From contig JAOTOL010001660.1 of assembly GCA_034440575.1 (NCBI GenBank), forward strand, positions 5,729,230 through 5,793,229: 64,000 bases of DNA, written 5' to 3'. The translations under genes were made by a program, and so were the position numbers. The stretch comes from Imbricaverruca yamaguchii (taxonomy: Eukaryota > Arthropoda > Thecostraca > Neoverrucidae). Below the pieces are notes generated by a model. It was not told where the DNA came from, made no database searches, and saw nothing but the letters and a program-made list of their open reading frames with translations. Positions 34,841 to 47,462 of the stretch are shown here, piece by piece (the stretch's first letter is position 1; every line of letters starts with the position of its first letter).

Positions 34841-36853
34841 GGTTGAGAATAAAATTGATATGCAAACGTTCTGAGTTCTTGGGCCTCGTCGTCTGGGTTA
34901 TACGGTGTCGTTTCGATCCGGCCAACTGCACGAATGGCTGGCGCTGAAGCTTTCTACAGCAGTGATGAGGTCAGAAACAGGTCGCGAAGCAACCGCTTCG
35001 ACCTCTCAGAGCGTCTCGAATGTCGACAATTGATGCATAAATGAAGGCGTGGATCGTCCCAGGGATTGGTGTCTAGGCATGCTTGATGCTAATTTGTGAG
35101 TTCCCTGCATACCCTACAATGCCACTGACAACAACGAATTATTTATAACTATGGAGAAAATAAATGTTTTATGTGGATTCGAAACTGAATGAAGACATCT
35201 ATCATCCGGATCCTGAATTATATTCTCGGCTGGGTGAGAGATTGGACCCACGGTACTTCAAACACTGGCCATGCACAAGCATGCATGTGCCGGGTGTCAC
35301 GTCACCATTAGGGGGGGGGAGGATGATCATATAGCATTCACGCGCTCATGTGCAGGTTAAGTCAAGTCACTCAGGATCAATATGGGGTCTGGGGTTTTTG
35401 GTCCCAAAGGCATAATGTTGGCCCTAGAGGGTAACAATGAACGCTAAATTCAAATTCAGCACCAAAAATCACCCTCTTAAACAGCTTAGAAGACATTTGG
35501 TGGATTTACCTTTGACCATTGGTGGGTGATCAGAGGTTAACATATGACACATGGTAACAAAGTGGATCAAAGCTCGTCCTATGGCAAGTATCGGTACTGA
35601 TTTCAGATTCGCCTGTAATGCTTATTCCACAGGCCGCAATTCGTCTTTGAGCCCCGACAACTGAAGCCTCGTGTTTATCCTGCGTGACCCCACCTGACCC
35701 GCACAGGAGCGCGTGAGCACCGCGGGATCACGTGACTCGCGAGTGGATTTCGAATTGAATATGGGACAAGGTAATGCGGTTTTAAGTGTGCTATCATGCA
35801 TAGTTGGCCATCTACTTGGGTCGCAAACTAAGAATAAAAAAAACGAATCTGCGGGTATCCGCCGGGAGATGTTAACGACATACCGTCTCAGATCAATGAC
35901 CTGACCTGATCTGACACAAGTTCCACGATGAATGCCCGATAAATGACACACGTCTTTCAACCATGACAAGTGACGTAATGCATCTGGGCATAGAGTTTGG
36001 ATATTTAGATATACAATGCAAGGTAGTGAATTGACTATCATTGAAGAGGAGAAATATTTAGAAGTGCTAGTCTCAAGAGACCTTAACACAACGAAGTTCC
36101 GCCCGCAAACCATGCCCTTACTTCTGCAGGTCGAAGCAAATTCCCCGTTGGACTTTTGTTTTATACCACGTAGGGAAACCAGGTCCTGACCGACGCGTCG
36201 CAGCATCCTTCATCTGCTCCGTGTCAGAAATGTGTGTTTGTCTCACTCGTACCGCCGACCCTCCAGGTCGGATTAGAGGTCAAAGTTGGTGTTTCGCCGA
36301 TTAACAGGTGTCTGTTTTGCTGGTCGTCAACCCCTAGCCGCCAACCAAGTAAAATTGTCGAATGCCGTACTATAAATATCTAACCGAGCTTCCGGCGAAC
36401 ACCATGGAATCAATGAAATACGAATTAAAGCTAGTCACCAGTAGAATTAAAGGTCACGAGTAGAAGCAATGTAGCATTATTTTCTCGTGCTGGAAGGTAA
36501 TTTTAACTTCTAAGCAGGAACGATGAAGCGATGAAACAGACAAGGAGACTTAGAAAAATGTACTGCAACACGTGATACCCGTACTTGATGAAGGTCATGC
36601 AGTAACATTGACCATGCAACGTCACTCGCCTTCAGGTGTAGACTTTTCACACCTCCATATTTCCATACTTGTTTGCATCTACTGGGTAAAAAGGAGATTA
36701 ACTTGCATTCAGTATCGAAAACTAGCCTAGAAGACAATTTGATCCAAAAATCAACTTACCTTACGCAATGTCACTTCGGTGGGGTGGATGGGGGAGGGAG
36801 GAGGGGGAGGGGTCCTTAGAGGCGTGTCATACCAGGCGTTATTTGCGCCGCCT
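34841..36853. other. No supported gene; 194-codon open frame of unknown value
   Basis: The minus-strand frame 35,622-36,206 is the longest frame in the window not made by tandem repeats. It shows no domain, no convincing splice borders and mixed composition, so I do not call it a gene. The remainder is unique AT-rich DNA. Confidence 0.4.
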
Positions 36854-37689
36854 TTAACCCGTCCCGTCTCAGGGGTGTCTTCAACCGCCCCCTCAGGTTT
36901 TTCGCGGATAGCGAACGAACGGCGCGCGGCAGCGCGCCCAAATTTGGCATACCCTTTCCCGCATCAATTTGACATGCTGATTCAACATTTTTAGGTCACG
37001 TCATTTATGGTCAACGAGTTAGTAAAGGTCAAGTGAGGTCACCTCCAAAAAAGTTCAACCAGTCGTCGCGCTTTAACGGATACAGATATTTTAATGAAAC
37101 TTTCGATTTGTGCTTATCTTTACGGATGCAACAAAACGTACGAGTTGATTTTTTTTCGTTTTTGACTACATATAAATTTTGCGCATTTGCCATATTGCAG
37201 TTCAAACACAGGATTCTGGCTAAAGTAAGCATTTTATATTAGGGCAAGTTGACTTCCAGCAACGTTTCTCGGTCTGCTCTACCAATTGGAGAAGGAAAAT
37301 TAAAGAAAACTTGAAAACTGAAAATTTTGAAATTTCAAAAAAATACAATTTTTACTTTTGGGGGCCAAAAAATTATATCCCTGGTCGATTTCGCTGTCCT
37401 TTTTCTCATTCCAAATAAATTTTGTTTTTTCATATATCCCAAAAATTGAACTCCCCAGACTAAAAAACGTAACGTAAGTCGTGAAAAGTGAAAATCTAGC
37501 CCCCCTGGTGACGTCACTTTTGTGTTTTTTTCGGGGGGGTGGACCCGGACCCTACTCGTCGAGCGCTTTCCGATGACACCTCTTTCGTTTTGGTGCGATG
37601 CTTAGTTTGGATTTTAGAGCGGTCTTCAACCGCCCCCCCCCCCCCGAGACGGGGTGGGAGGATTTGACAGGAAAGACGGCGCGGGTTAA
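36854..37689. mobile_element. TTAA-flanked MITE, copy A (piggyBac-like)
   Basis: The left border is TTAACCCGTCCCGTCT at 36854 and the right border is the inverse of TTAACCCGCGCCGTCT ending at 37689. TTAA target sites joined to CCC-starting ends are typical of piggyBac-superfamily insertions. The element is 836 bp including both TTAA and encodes no transposase. GTCTTCAACCGCCCC occurs near both ends in the same orientation, followed on the right by a poly-C run. The interior matches copies B and C along its length. Confidence 0.85.
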
Positions 37690-38264
37690 CGCGAGTGGGT
37701 TTTGCAAGCAGTCAGGGCAAGCGTACATTTATGTTAAAGTAGTTCTACGTTATAGTGTACGTGACGTTAAGTTACTAAAAGCGGGAGGTTGGGTGGGGGT
37801 GTAGTGTGGAACGTCAGCCAGGAGGCTTGGACGGCTTTGATCAAACTTAGTTTACTCCTCCGCAATATACTTCGTCTTGTGGTGGGGGAGAGATGGCAAG
37901 TATTTGATTTGTCAGGACATCGGCATCAGCCGGTTAAAAAGCACCGATTGACCCTTAGTTTACGGGCAATGAGGCAAATTCTCACACCGCCTCTCACACC
38001 AGCTTCCAGGTGTTAGTAGTAGTTCGTAGCATTTACTCATGCGGGCTCGTGCGTGGAGTAGGCGCGGTGGTTTGTAATTAGCTCACCTACGTCCGATGAC
38101 ACCTCTGAGTAACTGCTATACACTATGCTAATTTTTAAGCCCCTCAAAAATACACAAATCGACACCCATGCCGTCAATAATTAGTGTAATTGTATATAAT
38201 TAGTGTAATGTGTAATTGTCAATAATTGTAATTAGCGTTCACCGGCGTCGGGGTGAGTAAGAAC
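37690..38264. other. No gene recognised
   Basis: Unique AT-rich DNA between a MITE and a SINE. No frame of note. Confidence 0.45.
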
Positions 38265-38425
38265 CTTAGGTTCTTTTACGACGCATTCAACTGCTGGGTC
38301 ACGTAGCGTCGCCAACCTTCTACGACCATTTGTCGCGGATCCTCGTTTATGCCGCCGGTTGCGAGATTCGAACCCACGATATTGCGATCAAAAGTCGGAC
38401 TCCGTCAACTGAGCTGCCGCGGCCC
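38265..38425 (-). mobile_element. tRNA-derived SINE, Lys/Glu-type head, diverged
   Basis: On the minus strand GCCGCGGCAGCTCAGTTGAC (A-box side) and CGTGGGTTCGAATCTCGC (B box) are followed by a degraded version of the shared body (AGGTTGGCGACGCTACGTGA). It ends at GTCGTAAAAG. Confidence 0.8.
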
Positions 38426-38789
38426 CACGGGTCGGTGTGACATAACACAGCCTGTTCATCACCACTGGGGTGGCGTAGTCAACACAACCATCAAGTAGAC
38501 CGCTACCAAATGATGCCTTCCGGAACGAGATCGAATTTGGCGCGCATCGAAACAGAACCGTTCAGAAAAGTTCATGTATTACCAAGTGAAACAGAATGAT
38601 CATGTAGCTGCGAAGGGTCGAAGCACAGCGCGTGGGACGCGCACGACATACGTTCTCACTGCGGCGGACACGGCCGCCGGAGCGGCCACAGGTCCAGTCG
38701 GTAATCTCACATCGGCAACAGACTTTGCATATCAGCGTCGATTCCAGGCTGCATCGGGGCCGCCGCGGCCTTTACCAGCTACAGACGTC
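38426..38789. other. No gene recognised
   Basis: Short unique spacer leading into the 22-bp array. Frames continuing into the array are spurious. Confidence 0.45.
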
Positions 38790-39905
38790 GGGGGTACCAG
38801 TCACATACGTCAGGGCTACCAGTCACAGACGTCAGGGTTACCAGTCACAGACCTCAGGGCTACCAGTCACAGACGTCAGGGCTACCAGTCACAGACCTCA
38901 GGGCTACCAGTCACAGACGTCAGGGTTACCAGTCACAGACCTCAGGGCTACCAGTCACAGACGTCAGGGCTACCAGTCACAGACCTCAGGGCTACCAGTC
39001 ACAGACGTCAGGGCTACCAGTCACAGACGTCGGGGGTGCCAGTCACATACGTCAGGGCTACCAGTCACAGACCTCAGGGCTACCAGTGACAGACCTCAGG
39101 GCTACCAGTCACAGACGTCAGGGCTACCAGTCACAGACCTCAGGGCTACCGGTCACAGACCTCAGGGCTACCAGTCACAGACCTCAGGGCTACCGGTGAT
39201 ATACCTCAGGGCTACCAGTCACAGACGTCAGGGCTACCAGTCACAGACTTCGCGGCTACCAGTCACAGACGTCGGGGCTACCAGTCACAGAAGTCAGGGC
39301 TACCAGTGACAGACCTCAGGGCTACCAGTCACAGACCTCAGGGCTACCAGTCACAGACGTCAGGGCTACCAGTGACAGACTTCACGGCTACCAGTCACAG
39401 ACGTCGGGGCTACTAGTCAGACCATGATGCAACCAGTCACATGTCAGGCCCACTCGGCACGGGCTTAGATGGTGCCAGTCACGTCAGGACCACCAGTCAT
39501 AGATGCCAGGACTACCAGGCATAGCCATAAGTGATATCAATAGTATGTGCAAGGGCTATCAGTCACAGACGTCAAGGCCACCCGTCACATGCGTAGGGGC
39601 CACCGGTCACAGACGTCAGGGTTACCAGTCACGACGTCAGGGTTACCAGTCACAGATGTCAGGGCTACCAGTCACAGACCCCAGGGTCACCAGTCACAGA
39701 CGTCAGGGCTACCAGTCACAGACCTCAGGGTTACCAGTGACATACCTCAGAGCTACCAGTCACAGACCACAGGGATAGCAGTCACAGACGTCAGGGCTAC
39801 CAGTCACAGACGTCTGGGCTACCAATCACATATGCAAAGGCTACCAGTCACAGACGTCAGGGCCACCAGTCACATGTGTAAGGGATACCAGTCACAGATG
39901 TCGGA
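38790..39905. repeat. 22-bp minisatellite (CTACCAGTCACAGACGTCAG GG)
   Basis: Regular units run from 38,790 to about 39,415. A degenerate gap follows, and related units resume at 39,550-39,905. The 22-bp unit opens several plus-strand frames with a 22-residue repeat (TSGLPVTDVRATSHRRQGYQ). They are not coding by any other criterion. Confidence 0.95.
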
Positions 39906-41569
39906 AACAGCAGGCATCCCCGGGCCAGCACGACACCAACGTCGTCGGGAGTGCCATCGACACGCGCTCACGCCACGAGATGGATGCAGGACAGACAGCG
40001 ACGGCGGAGAGCGGAGGAAGCTGGAACCTCCCACCAAACTGGAACAGTTGTCGCCAGCTCCACCCACCTATCGCTATTACCGATGTAAAAATAAATACAA
40101 AACTCGACCAGTTACAAAAGGGGCAACTCCGCGATAAAGCTGGCCACCGGCGTCGGGACAGTTCGGGTAACTTTACACCAAGCTCGGCCGGCACCGAAGT
40201 CGCCACTGTTCCGGTCACGTGCGCAGGTGCCACGCGTCGCAGAAATAAGCCACGCCGAAGCTACCCTTCACGGCCAAAACACCACTTGAAGGACGTTGGT
40301 GCCAATGCACATTTCGGCAGCGTCTATTGGAGAACAAAAACGTTGAAAATTTGAATATGATGCGACCGCATGTGCGCCGCCGAAAGACCACTCGCCTCAT
40401 TTGTACCGGGGGGGGGGGGGGGGCGGCCCAGGGACGACAGTCTTGTGATGGGGTGATGACCTCGGAAGGGTCACGGCAGGATCACACGGCACAGAGTCGG
40501 GTCAGGTGAAGCGGGTCAACTTGAACGAGGCTCAGCCGGGGCTCAACACAACGCCTGGAGGAAGACACACGAGGTTGGGAGGCCGGTCGGCCGACTGCCG
40601 ACCGCCACACAGAGGCGGCGCGTTGCGAGCACGCGCGCGCCGTGACAGGACGCTGGGCGGGTGAGCCGTCTGAACGTCCGCTCGCCGGCCGGCGCCGCAC
40701 CAGCCGTACAAAACACGCGGCGGCCGCGCAGCAGAGTATTGACGAATCACAGGAGGCCGCGGCGCGCCGGCACGTGCCCAGAGCGGCCATAGCAGTCAGT
40801 CATGGCGGAAAGGGCGCACAGCGCGACAAAAAGAGTCAGTCGTTGCGCTACTGGCACGGGAAAATGAATCACCCAAATGCGGGCGCACTTAATATGTAAA
40901 ACTAGTCAACACAACTAACACAAAATCGGTCAATCCGGATTATTTGGTACAAACTTAGAGATCATGCAGAAAACACGCGTCTATCGTACATGTACTACAA
41001 AACAATGCTACGGCATGCAAATAAAATGAAAGAATGTAAAGCTGAAAATTCTTTGTGCAAAATGTGATATATGTGTACACACGGACCTGTTACGATGCAA
41101 TACTGTTAAGAGGAGCTGGCCGGACTGACTAGCTACAACAGGGAACGTTCCTCTTTGGCAAAATCAGAGTAAAAATAGCCGCCTGTAGGCGTAGAAAGCG
41201 CGTCTATGTACAGGGTGTTTAGAACACCGCGCTCGTCTATCGACGACTGCCGGAGGGCACGCACGTCCTGGCGCGTGACGCGCCACCCAGTCGCGTCAGT
41301 CGTCACGTCACGTCACGCTGGGCGCGGAAGGCCGCCACTGGCCCCAGACACGAGCTCGTGCACATCGGCAGCACAGGGGCGGCTGGGACGGCCGGGGCCG
41401 CCAGACCGGCCCCCCGCCCGCCATCGCAGCGTGGTCAACCACAGGCCCACGCTTCGGCGCCGTCCGCCAGACGGCAGCAATGTCGCGAAGGCGCCACCGT
41501 CGGTCAGATGAGATATGCTGGTTACAATCCTGCTGCGCAGATGACGCCACCGCTGGCGCTGGTCAAACG
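39906..41569. other. GC-rich unique DNA, candidate regulatory island
   Basis: About 39,990-40,370 and 40,540-40,800 are CpG-dense and non-repetitive. The first contains CGCTATTACCGATG and GTAAAAATAAATACAAAAC (about 40,070-40,104). A poly-G run lies at 40,409-40,422. Overlapping frames on both strands show no domain. From about 40,870 to 41,200 the DNA becomes AT-rich, then GC-rich again. Confidence 0.35.
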
Positions 41570-41850
41570 AGACGTAGCGGCTACCGCCTCCCTCAACATA
41601 TGGCAGCAGTGCAGTCATCGCCAAATGAGACGCAATGGCTACAGTCTCCCTCAACATATGGCAGCCGTGCCATCATCGCCAAATGAGACGTAGTGATTAT
41701 TGTCTCCCCAACATATGACGGCCGTACCGTCGTCGCCAAATGAGTGGCGGCTACAATGTCGCTCAAAAGATGGCGTCAGTGTCGCCGTCAGTCAGATGGA
41801 ACGCAGCGGCCACAATCCGGCTCAACAGATGGCACCAGCGTCACCGTCGG
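41570..41850. repeat. ~52-bp tandem repeat next to the last BTB-psq exon
   Basis: Units contain CTCAACATATGGCAGCAGTG, CATCGCCAAATGAGACG(T/C) and a variable linker. About five copies occur, decaying toward 41,850 (CTCAACAGATGGCACCAGCG, CCGTCGGTCAGATGAG). The stop codon proposed for the adjacent exon lies in the last unit. Confidence 0.8.
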
Positions 41851-42051
41851 TCAGATGAGCGGTGCACCGGTCGGAGCCGGCTCGGCAGAGGACAACAGTG
41901 TCACCTGCGCCGACTGGCTGCTGATGGACGGCTCGCACTTCACCAGCCGAGACTCCTGCAGCTGCGGCCCCTTGGCGTAAGCACTCTTCACGCCCGTCTT
42001 GCGCATCCACGAGACGAGGCGCGGCAGGGTGATGTTGTACTTGCGCGACGC
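41851..42051 (-). CDS. BTB-psq transcription factor, exon with C-terminal half of psq motif 2
   Basis: Acceptor CTCCTGGTTACAG precedes GCG TCG CGC AAG at 42051 in phase 0, matching the phase-0 end of the exon at 51,080-51,165. The peptide starts ASRKYNITLPRLVSWMRKTG, which completes a pipsqueak-type helix-turn-helix begun in the previous exon (…EIRAGAITASK). This is followed by VKSAYAKGPQLQESRLVKCE and a Ser/Ala-rich tail ending …TGAPLI with stop TGA at 41851-41853, 66 residues in total. Psq HTH motifs bind GAGA-like DNA in the nucleus. The exon runs into a tandem repeat. An alternative donor CAG|GTGACA at 41905 would end it earlier in phase 0 and make it internal, so the 3' boundary is uncertain. 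The intron before it is about 9 kb. Confidence 0.78.
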   Translation of the reverse strand, partial: ASRKYNITLPRLVSWMRKTGVKSAYAKGPQLQESRLVKCEPSISSQSAQVTLLSSAEPAPTGAPLI

Positions 42052-42078
42052 CTGTAACCAGGAGAGCGCATTCAGCAT

Positions 42079-42235
42079 GGGGGACGAGTAGTCTAGGGGT
42101 AAGCTGCCAGTCTCACAATAGAAAGGTTGTGGGTTCAAGTCTCACCTGTCGCTTCTCTTCGCCCGCGACCAATCGTCGTGAGAGATTGGCGGCACTACAT
42201 GACCCAACGGTCGACATGTCGTAGAACTAATAACC
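42079..42235 (+). mobile_element. tRNA-derived SINE beside a splice acceptor
   Basis: The head reads GAGTAGTCTAGGGGTAAGCT (A box), then TGTGGGTTCAAGTCTCACC (B box), then body CCAATCGTCGTGAGAGATTG and tail AATAACCACTACCACCGC. The tRNA-like end lies about 27 bases from the acceptor of the BTB-psq exon (minus strand), in the region where a branch point would be expected. It belongs to the same family as the SINE at 25,963-26,125. Confidence 0.88.
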
Positions 42236-45200
42236 ACTACCACCGCACATTTCAACATTTGTGGTGCAGTAACATGTAACTGGCAACATATTAGCATCGC
42301 ATGCCTGCACTTCCACTTATATTTGTTGCATCTTTTACTGATCAATATCTTTGTCATAGAGATTCATCATGCATAAAATGCAGTTAAGATGAGCCGACTT
42401 CCATAACGGGTCTTTATGATACTAGTGGAGACAACACCAGGGGCGGCGGATTAGGGGGTCAGGGGGTCAGTGGACCACTGTCAAAATCATTATTGGTCTA
42501 GACTATCTTGTTGACCCCAATTCCTGCGCTGGCCCATTACGGAGGCAGGTGGCCAATTAAACCTCCGTTTGTGTATTTTGGAGGGGAACAACACTACACT
42601 TTACTCCGCATAAAACTTAAATTTAACCCGATTTGTATGAATATGCTCAATTACTAATCAGAAATATGTACCCGAGTAGGAAAATTCCGCAATTGGCATC
42701 AATATGATCAAATATTGGAGCATTAGCCGGCGCGAATAAATCAAATGTCACATGTCTCACAAATGCTTCCTTATAGTAATATTAGATTAACAACTATGCA
42801 TAAGGGTCTTGTATAAAAAGATGGGTACCTCCTTACCTACCAAGGCAGCACGCGCGAAAAACCATACCTCGTTTAAGGGGCGCCTGCCCCCCTCAACTTG
42901 CATATTCCTGAAAACATGAGTATGGCTCCCCTTCAGCCATGACCAATGTTATTCATGAAAATAACTATTTGAGGAAAAGTAGGCCTAATTCGTGAGGTAA
43001 GTAGTCAAGAAGCATGAACAAAAGACCTTGGAGCATCAGGTGTTGTTTGATTTTGGATAAGGCTTAAGGAGTGTTTTGATTACGCAATTATGCCACTTAA
43101 CATTCCCAAACTGAAAGCTACCCTGTTACCCTAACTCCGCTTGGTAATTCATCTCAGGAGTGTGGCTTCACATGATTTTGCGAGGGTACCTGCTCCCCTG
43201 CCCCCAGTGCTGGCTTCCTCCCAATAATTTTCAGTTAACATGGAACCCTGTACGGTATGTCCCCCGATCCATGTAGGCGTCCCGATTGCCATCAAACGCT
43301 GCACCAAACAAATAATTTTCAGAAGTCTACACCAATGATTCATCTTATGGAATCCATAAATATTACCAGTGTGGTTAGGGGTACTGGGATGAAAAAATAG
43401 GATTAATTTCTGTGCTGTGAAATATAATTCGCTGCACAGTACCTGAAAATGAAATAAATAGCGGCAAAGTAAACTGCTGTTCGTCATCAACACTTTTCTT
43501 CTTAATGTCATGCTATTATGTTCTACTCATAATTTAGGAAGCGCTGTATTACCAACACCAAATATGTAGTAGATATTGTTAATACTGCTGAAAAGGTGAA
43601 TAAGATATGCATTATAATTATGGAAATATTACTCATTGAATTGTACAAAGGTGAACTAACAAACGCGTGTCTTCAAGTGCATTACGCGCTTTATCTGGAC
43701 ATAATTTACACGTAAATCTTCCTAGTTGCATATTTTATAGATAGTCCGCAAAACAAAGAAGAGTGTTTGCTGTGACAACGTGAACAAATATTGCGTACTG
43801 TTCTTGGTATTTTACTATTGCCCCGCAGACTAAATTCAGTATCCAGTTTGGCTCTCAATCCATGCTATAATTACATTAACTGGTGTTAACGATAATGTGT
43901 GTGTGTAGTCATTTGACTAACCTTTGATTATGCCTAATATAATAGCAGCCATGTTATTTCTCAAATAAAATGCAGGATTGTAGTATACGATCATAATCTT
44001 AATGTGGTTGTGGGACTCCATAATGAATGTGACTAGCCAAACCAATTCTGTCACGGGTGTGGATTGGACAGATGTACAAATGGCAAAGGAGTCGTTTTCT
44101 GCAAAATGATTCGTGCGACTGAAATGCCCGACGGTGTGGTGCGATGCATATTCGCGGAACCATGGAAGTTGCATACCAAGCATCGCATCTCATACACGGA
44201 AAATGCTATAATGTGTTGATCATATTCGTGTATAAGGTACTTTATTTGGCCGCGGAAGTATCGAGTGTGCGAAAATACGCTGTGCTAACATACGTTATGA
44301 AATGGCGGGCAGCAGCACTCAACAGGAGGATCCTGTTCTACACTTCGCATTTCCCAAAATATCTTCTTCTTTTTTTGCTTGCATGGTACGACGAACTTGT
44401 TGGCTGAACTCTCACTACACCACCCCATTCCTATATCAAGCAGTGCCGTCACCGTAGAGGATGTGAGAGACCTAGTCATTTCCCTGTGAAGTTCTCCCCC
44501 CACGGTTGAAAAATAGGGCTCCTGTAAGACTTAAAACTACTCTCTAATTTAGACCAGGGTGCTGTTCTATGAAGTCGACTGGCGGAGCGCAATAACTGAT
44601 CCGTGGGTGTAGCCAGGATTTCCTCAAGAGGGGAGGGGGGGGGCAAAAACTTCAAGGATTTCGCCCACCATACACATTGTCAGAATCGTACATTATAGTT
44701 CAAACTTAAATTTCCGGATTATTTTGTATTCTTGAAATTTGCAATCTCCTATGCTTTAATACGCTACGTCCATTATGGACAAATAAGTATTGGACGCTGC
44801 CCATAATCACACGGCTTAGACAATGTTTTTTGTCCTGTCTGAAGTTAGAATCTCACCATAATATATCAAGACTGAAAAACCGAATGGTTATAGCATACAC
44901 CACGAAACTGCATCTTTTCTACTGAAGCGAAATTCATATCAGCGCTGACGAAGCTAGTCATAACCTCCATATTATAAAAGGTCGAACCAATGGCTAAGTG
45001 TCGTATGTAGCATATTTGTACTCATTTAGGCACCTATATGTATAGATAGCGTGAGGTCGTTTAAACGTAAAAAATACAACGAAAACGTTAAAGCTGTGCG
45101 AGGTCCAAATGCTGAATGACCTATCTGCGAAAAAAATAGTGACAATGAAAACAGTGATCAGGTTGGCCTTGAAAGTTTATTAGTGGTGGTTGTGCCCCAC

Positions 45201-45519
45201 TAAAGGTATATAAAACGATACAAGAGCTTAAGACGACTCTTCGCCCACAATATAATGGCTCATCTTCAACTTCAGTCAGCAACTTCCCGACCTAATATGG
45301 CCCCTCCGATTTAAGACGGCCGCTCTTCAGCTTCACGTGGCTGCTCTCTTACTTCAGACGACCCCTGTCGCAGCTCAGGCGGCTTCTCTCCTGCTTTAGA
45401 CGGCTCCTCTCTAAAACTGTATGGGCACTACATGACGATTGAAGTCGATGCGCTCCAAAGCCCAAAGAACTGACTAATTAACTCTCCGAACACAGCCGGC
45501 CATTTTAAGGAATACTGGA
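42236..45519. other. Intron DNA; no gene recognised; two hAT-like end fragments
   Basis: Unique AT-rich sequence. CAGGGGCGGCGGATTAGGGG at about 42,440 and GTGGGTGTAGCCAGGATTTC at about 44,603 look like single hAT termini without a matching second end. Short degenerate GGC(T/G)(G/C)CTCT units lie at about 45,290-45,415. No supported frame. Confidence 0.45.
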
Positions 45520-45668
45520 TTATTTTACGACGCATTCACCACATGACGTCCCCAACCCTTCACACCCATTGGTCGGGGGTGGACTTTGTAATATCGCCGG
45601 TTGTAGGATTCGAACCCACAATCATACCATCAAGTGGTCAACGCCCTACCGACTGAGCTATCGCGACG
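45520..45668 (-). mobile_element. tRNA-derived SINE, Lys/Glu-type head, diverged
   Basis: On the minus strand GTCGCGATAGCTCAGTCGGT (A-box side) and TGTGGGTTCGAATCCTAC (B box) are followed by a degraded body (CCAATGGGTGTGAAGGGTTG) ending GTCGTAAAATAAT. Same order as the copies at 18.7 and 38.3 kb. Confidence 0.82.
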
Positions 45669-46800
45669 CTCATTTCATTTCACTTCATTCCAGTCAGGCT
45701 ACCTACTTACGCATCAGAAGCCCTCATCCCCATTCATCAGGCTGCAGCAAGCTGCAGAAGTGCATTCATTGAAAATCCCAAGAACAAAAAAGAAATCCAA
45801 AATGCAGCGTTAGTCCAGGCCGACGAATCAACCTTGAGTACTTCTGACATCATAGTCTCGCGACCTGAGGTGACTTATAAAGAATGTTTATGCGGAAAGA
45901 CGGAAAACTCACCAGTCTACAAGTACCAAAACTGTGGGCTGCTCCGATTATTCGTTTGGAAATTATCTGAACAAAATTAGTTAGGACAATATTAATTATC
46001 CACTAAGTCGCAATTCCTCTGATACGGTGGGGCACGATTTTTATATTATATGCAGTGCGAAGGGGGGGGGGTGCAACTTCACATAGGATAATAGGATACA
46101 TGAAATGTCGTCTTACGAAAGCCTGATTTTTCACTGCGCCCTATCCGTATTTTATGCTGGGCTCTGCTACCTATAATTAAATCATTGCTAACCACATAGT
46201 AATATTAATTCTGCCTCCGCCGCAAAGGCTCTATCTACAATGTCTTTGAGCTGCCTACATGCACTTATATTGTATATACACTTAGATTGTATAACATTGT
46301 ATTGTATATACATATTGTATATACACCTCTGCCTTTATGACACATGTGCTCACAATTACATACATGTGTGGGTGGGCGTGATTTATGTACGCAAGCATGT
46401 GCATGTACAGGGCCCTCCAACATCGTTTGGCAACCGGTGAGGTCACATGGGCTGGACAATTGCTCAGTCCCGTAGGCGCTCCAGCCAAACTTTCGTGTTT
46501 TCCACACAACATTTCCGATATTAAATACCACAAAAATTTGACATCAGGTCCACTTGAAAGCTTGAAGAAATTTGCCACCGAATATGACACTTATTTTCCC
46601 CTAGCACTAGGACTTTTTGTTTGAATCCACGCTGGCTACATTCATGTCGAGAGCCGCTGGAATCGCGCGGTGCCAGGGGTAGTGGATGTATGCTGGCTCT
46701 ATCCCCTAATAATTTAGACTTTTAATTAACAAGGGGGAGCACGGAGCATGTAACCTATGGATGTGGGGCTTCCCATTAAGTTCATGAATTTTGCACCCAA
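45669..46800. other. Intron DNA; no gene recognised
   Basis: AT-rich unique DNA with TATA/TGTATA-rich short sequence around 46,265-46,330. No gene. Confidence 0.45.
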
Positions 46801-47295
<495 letters not shown>

Positions 47296-47462
47296 GGCCG
47301 CCCGGTAGCTCGTCCCCGGCCTTATTGGGCCAGCTGCAAACAAACTGACAACCCCGGCTGGGGGTTAAATGCGAGCGCGCGAAGCGACTCGAACCCTGTG
47401 TCGCCAGGACGGAGGAGACCAGTGCCCACCAGCGCTCTGACCAACTGAGCTACCGGGGCAGC
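47296..47462 (-). mobile_element. tRNA-derived SINE with a third head type
   Basis: On the minus strand the head reads CCCCGGTAGCTCAGTTGGTC then AGAGCGCTGG, with ACACAGGGTTCGAGTCGC as B box, and a body of GCATTTAACCCCCAGCCGGG and CTGGCCCAATAAGGCCGGGG. The body differs from the CCAATCGGCG family. The spacing between the A and B boxes is tRNA-like, but flanking sequence continues as SINE body. Confidence 0.75.

Noticed and set aside
35622..36206. 194-codon minus-strand frame
   Set aside because: No recognisable domain and no splice or start context. In another frame at about 35,965-36,060 a short LHCISKYP-like match to sialic-acid-synthase sequences was noticed, but stops flank it and it is too short to support.
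38574..40137. Plus-strand frames with TDVRATSHRRQGYQSQ repeats
   Set aside because: The 22-bp array read in rotating frames.
42440..42480. Complete hAT element starting CAGGGGCGGCGG
   Set aside because: No matching inverted end or 8-bp duplication found nearby. Kept only as a possible terminus fragment.
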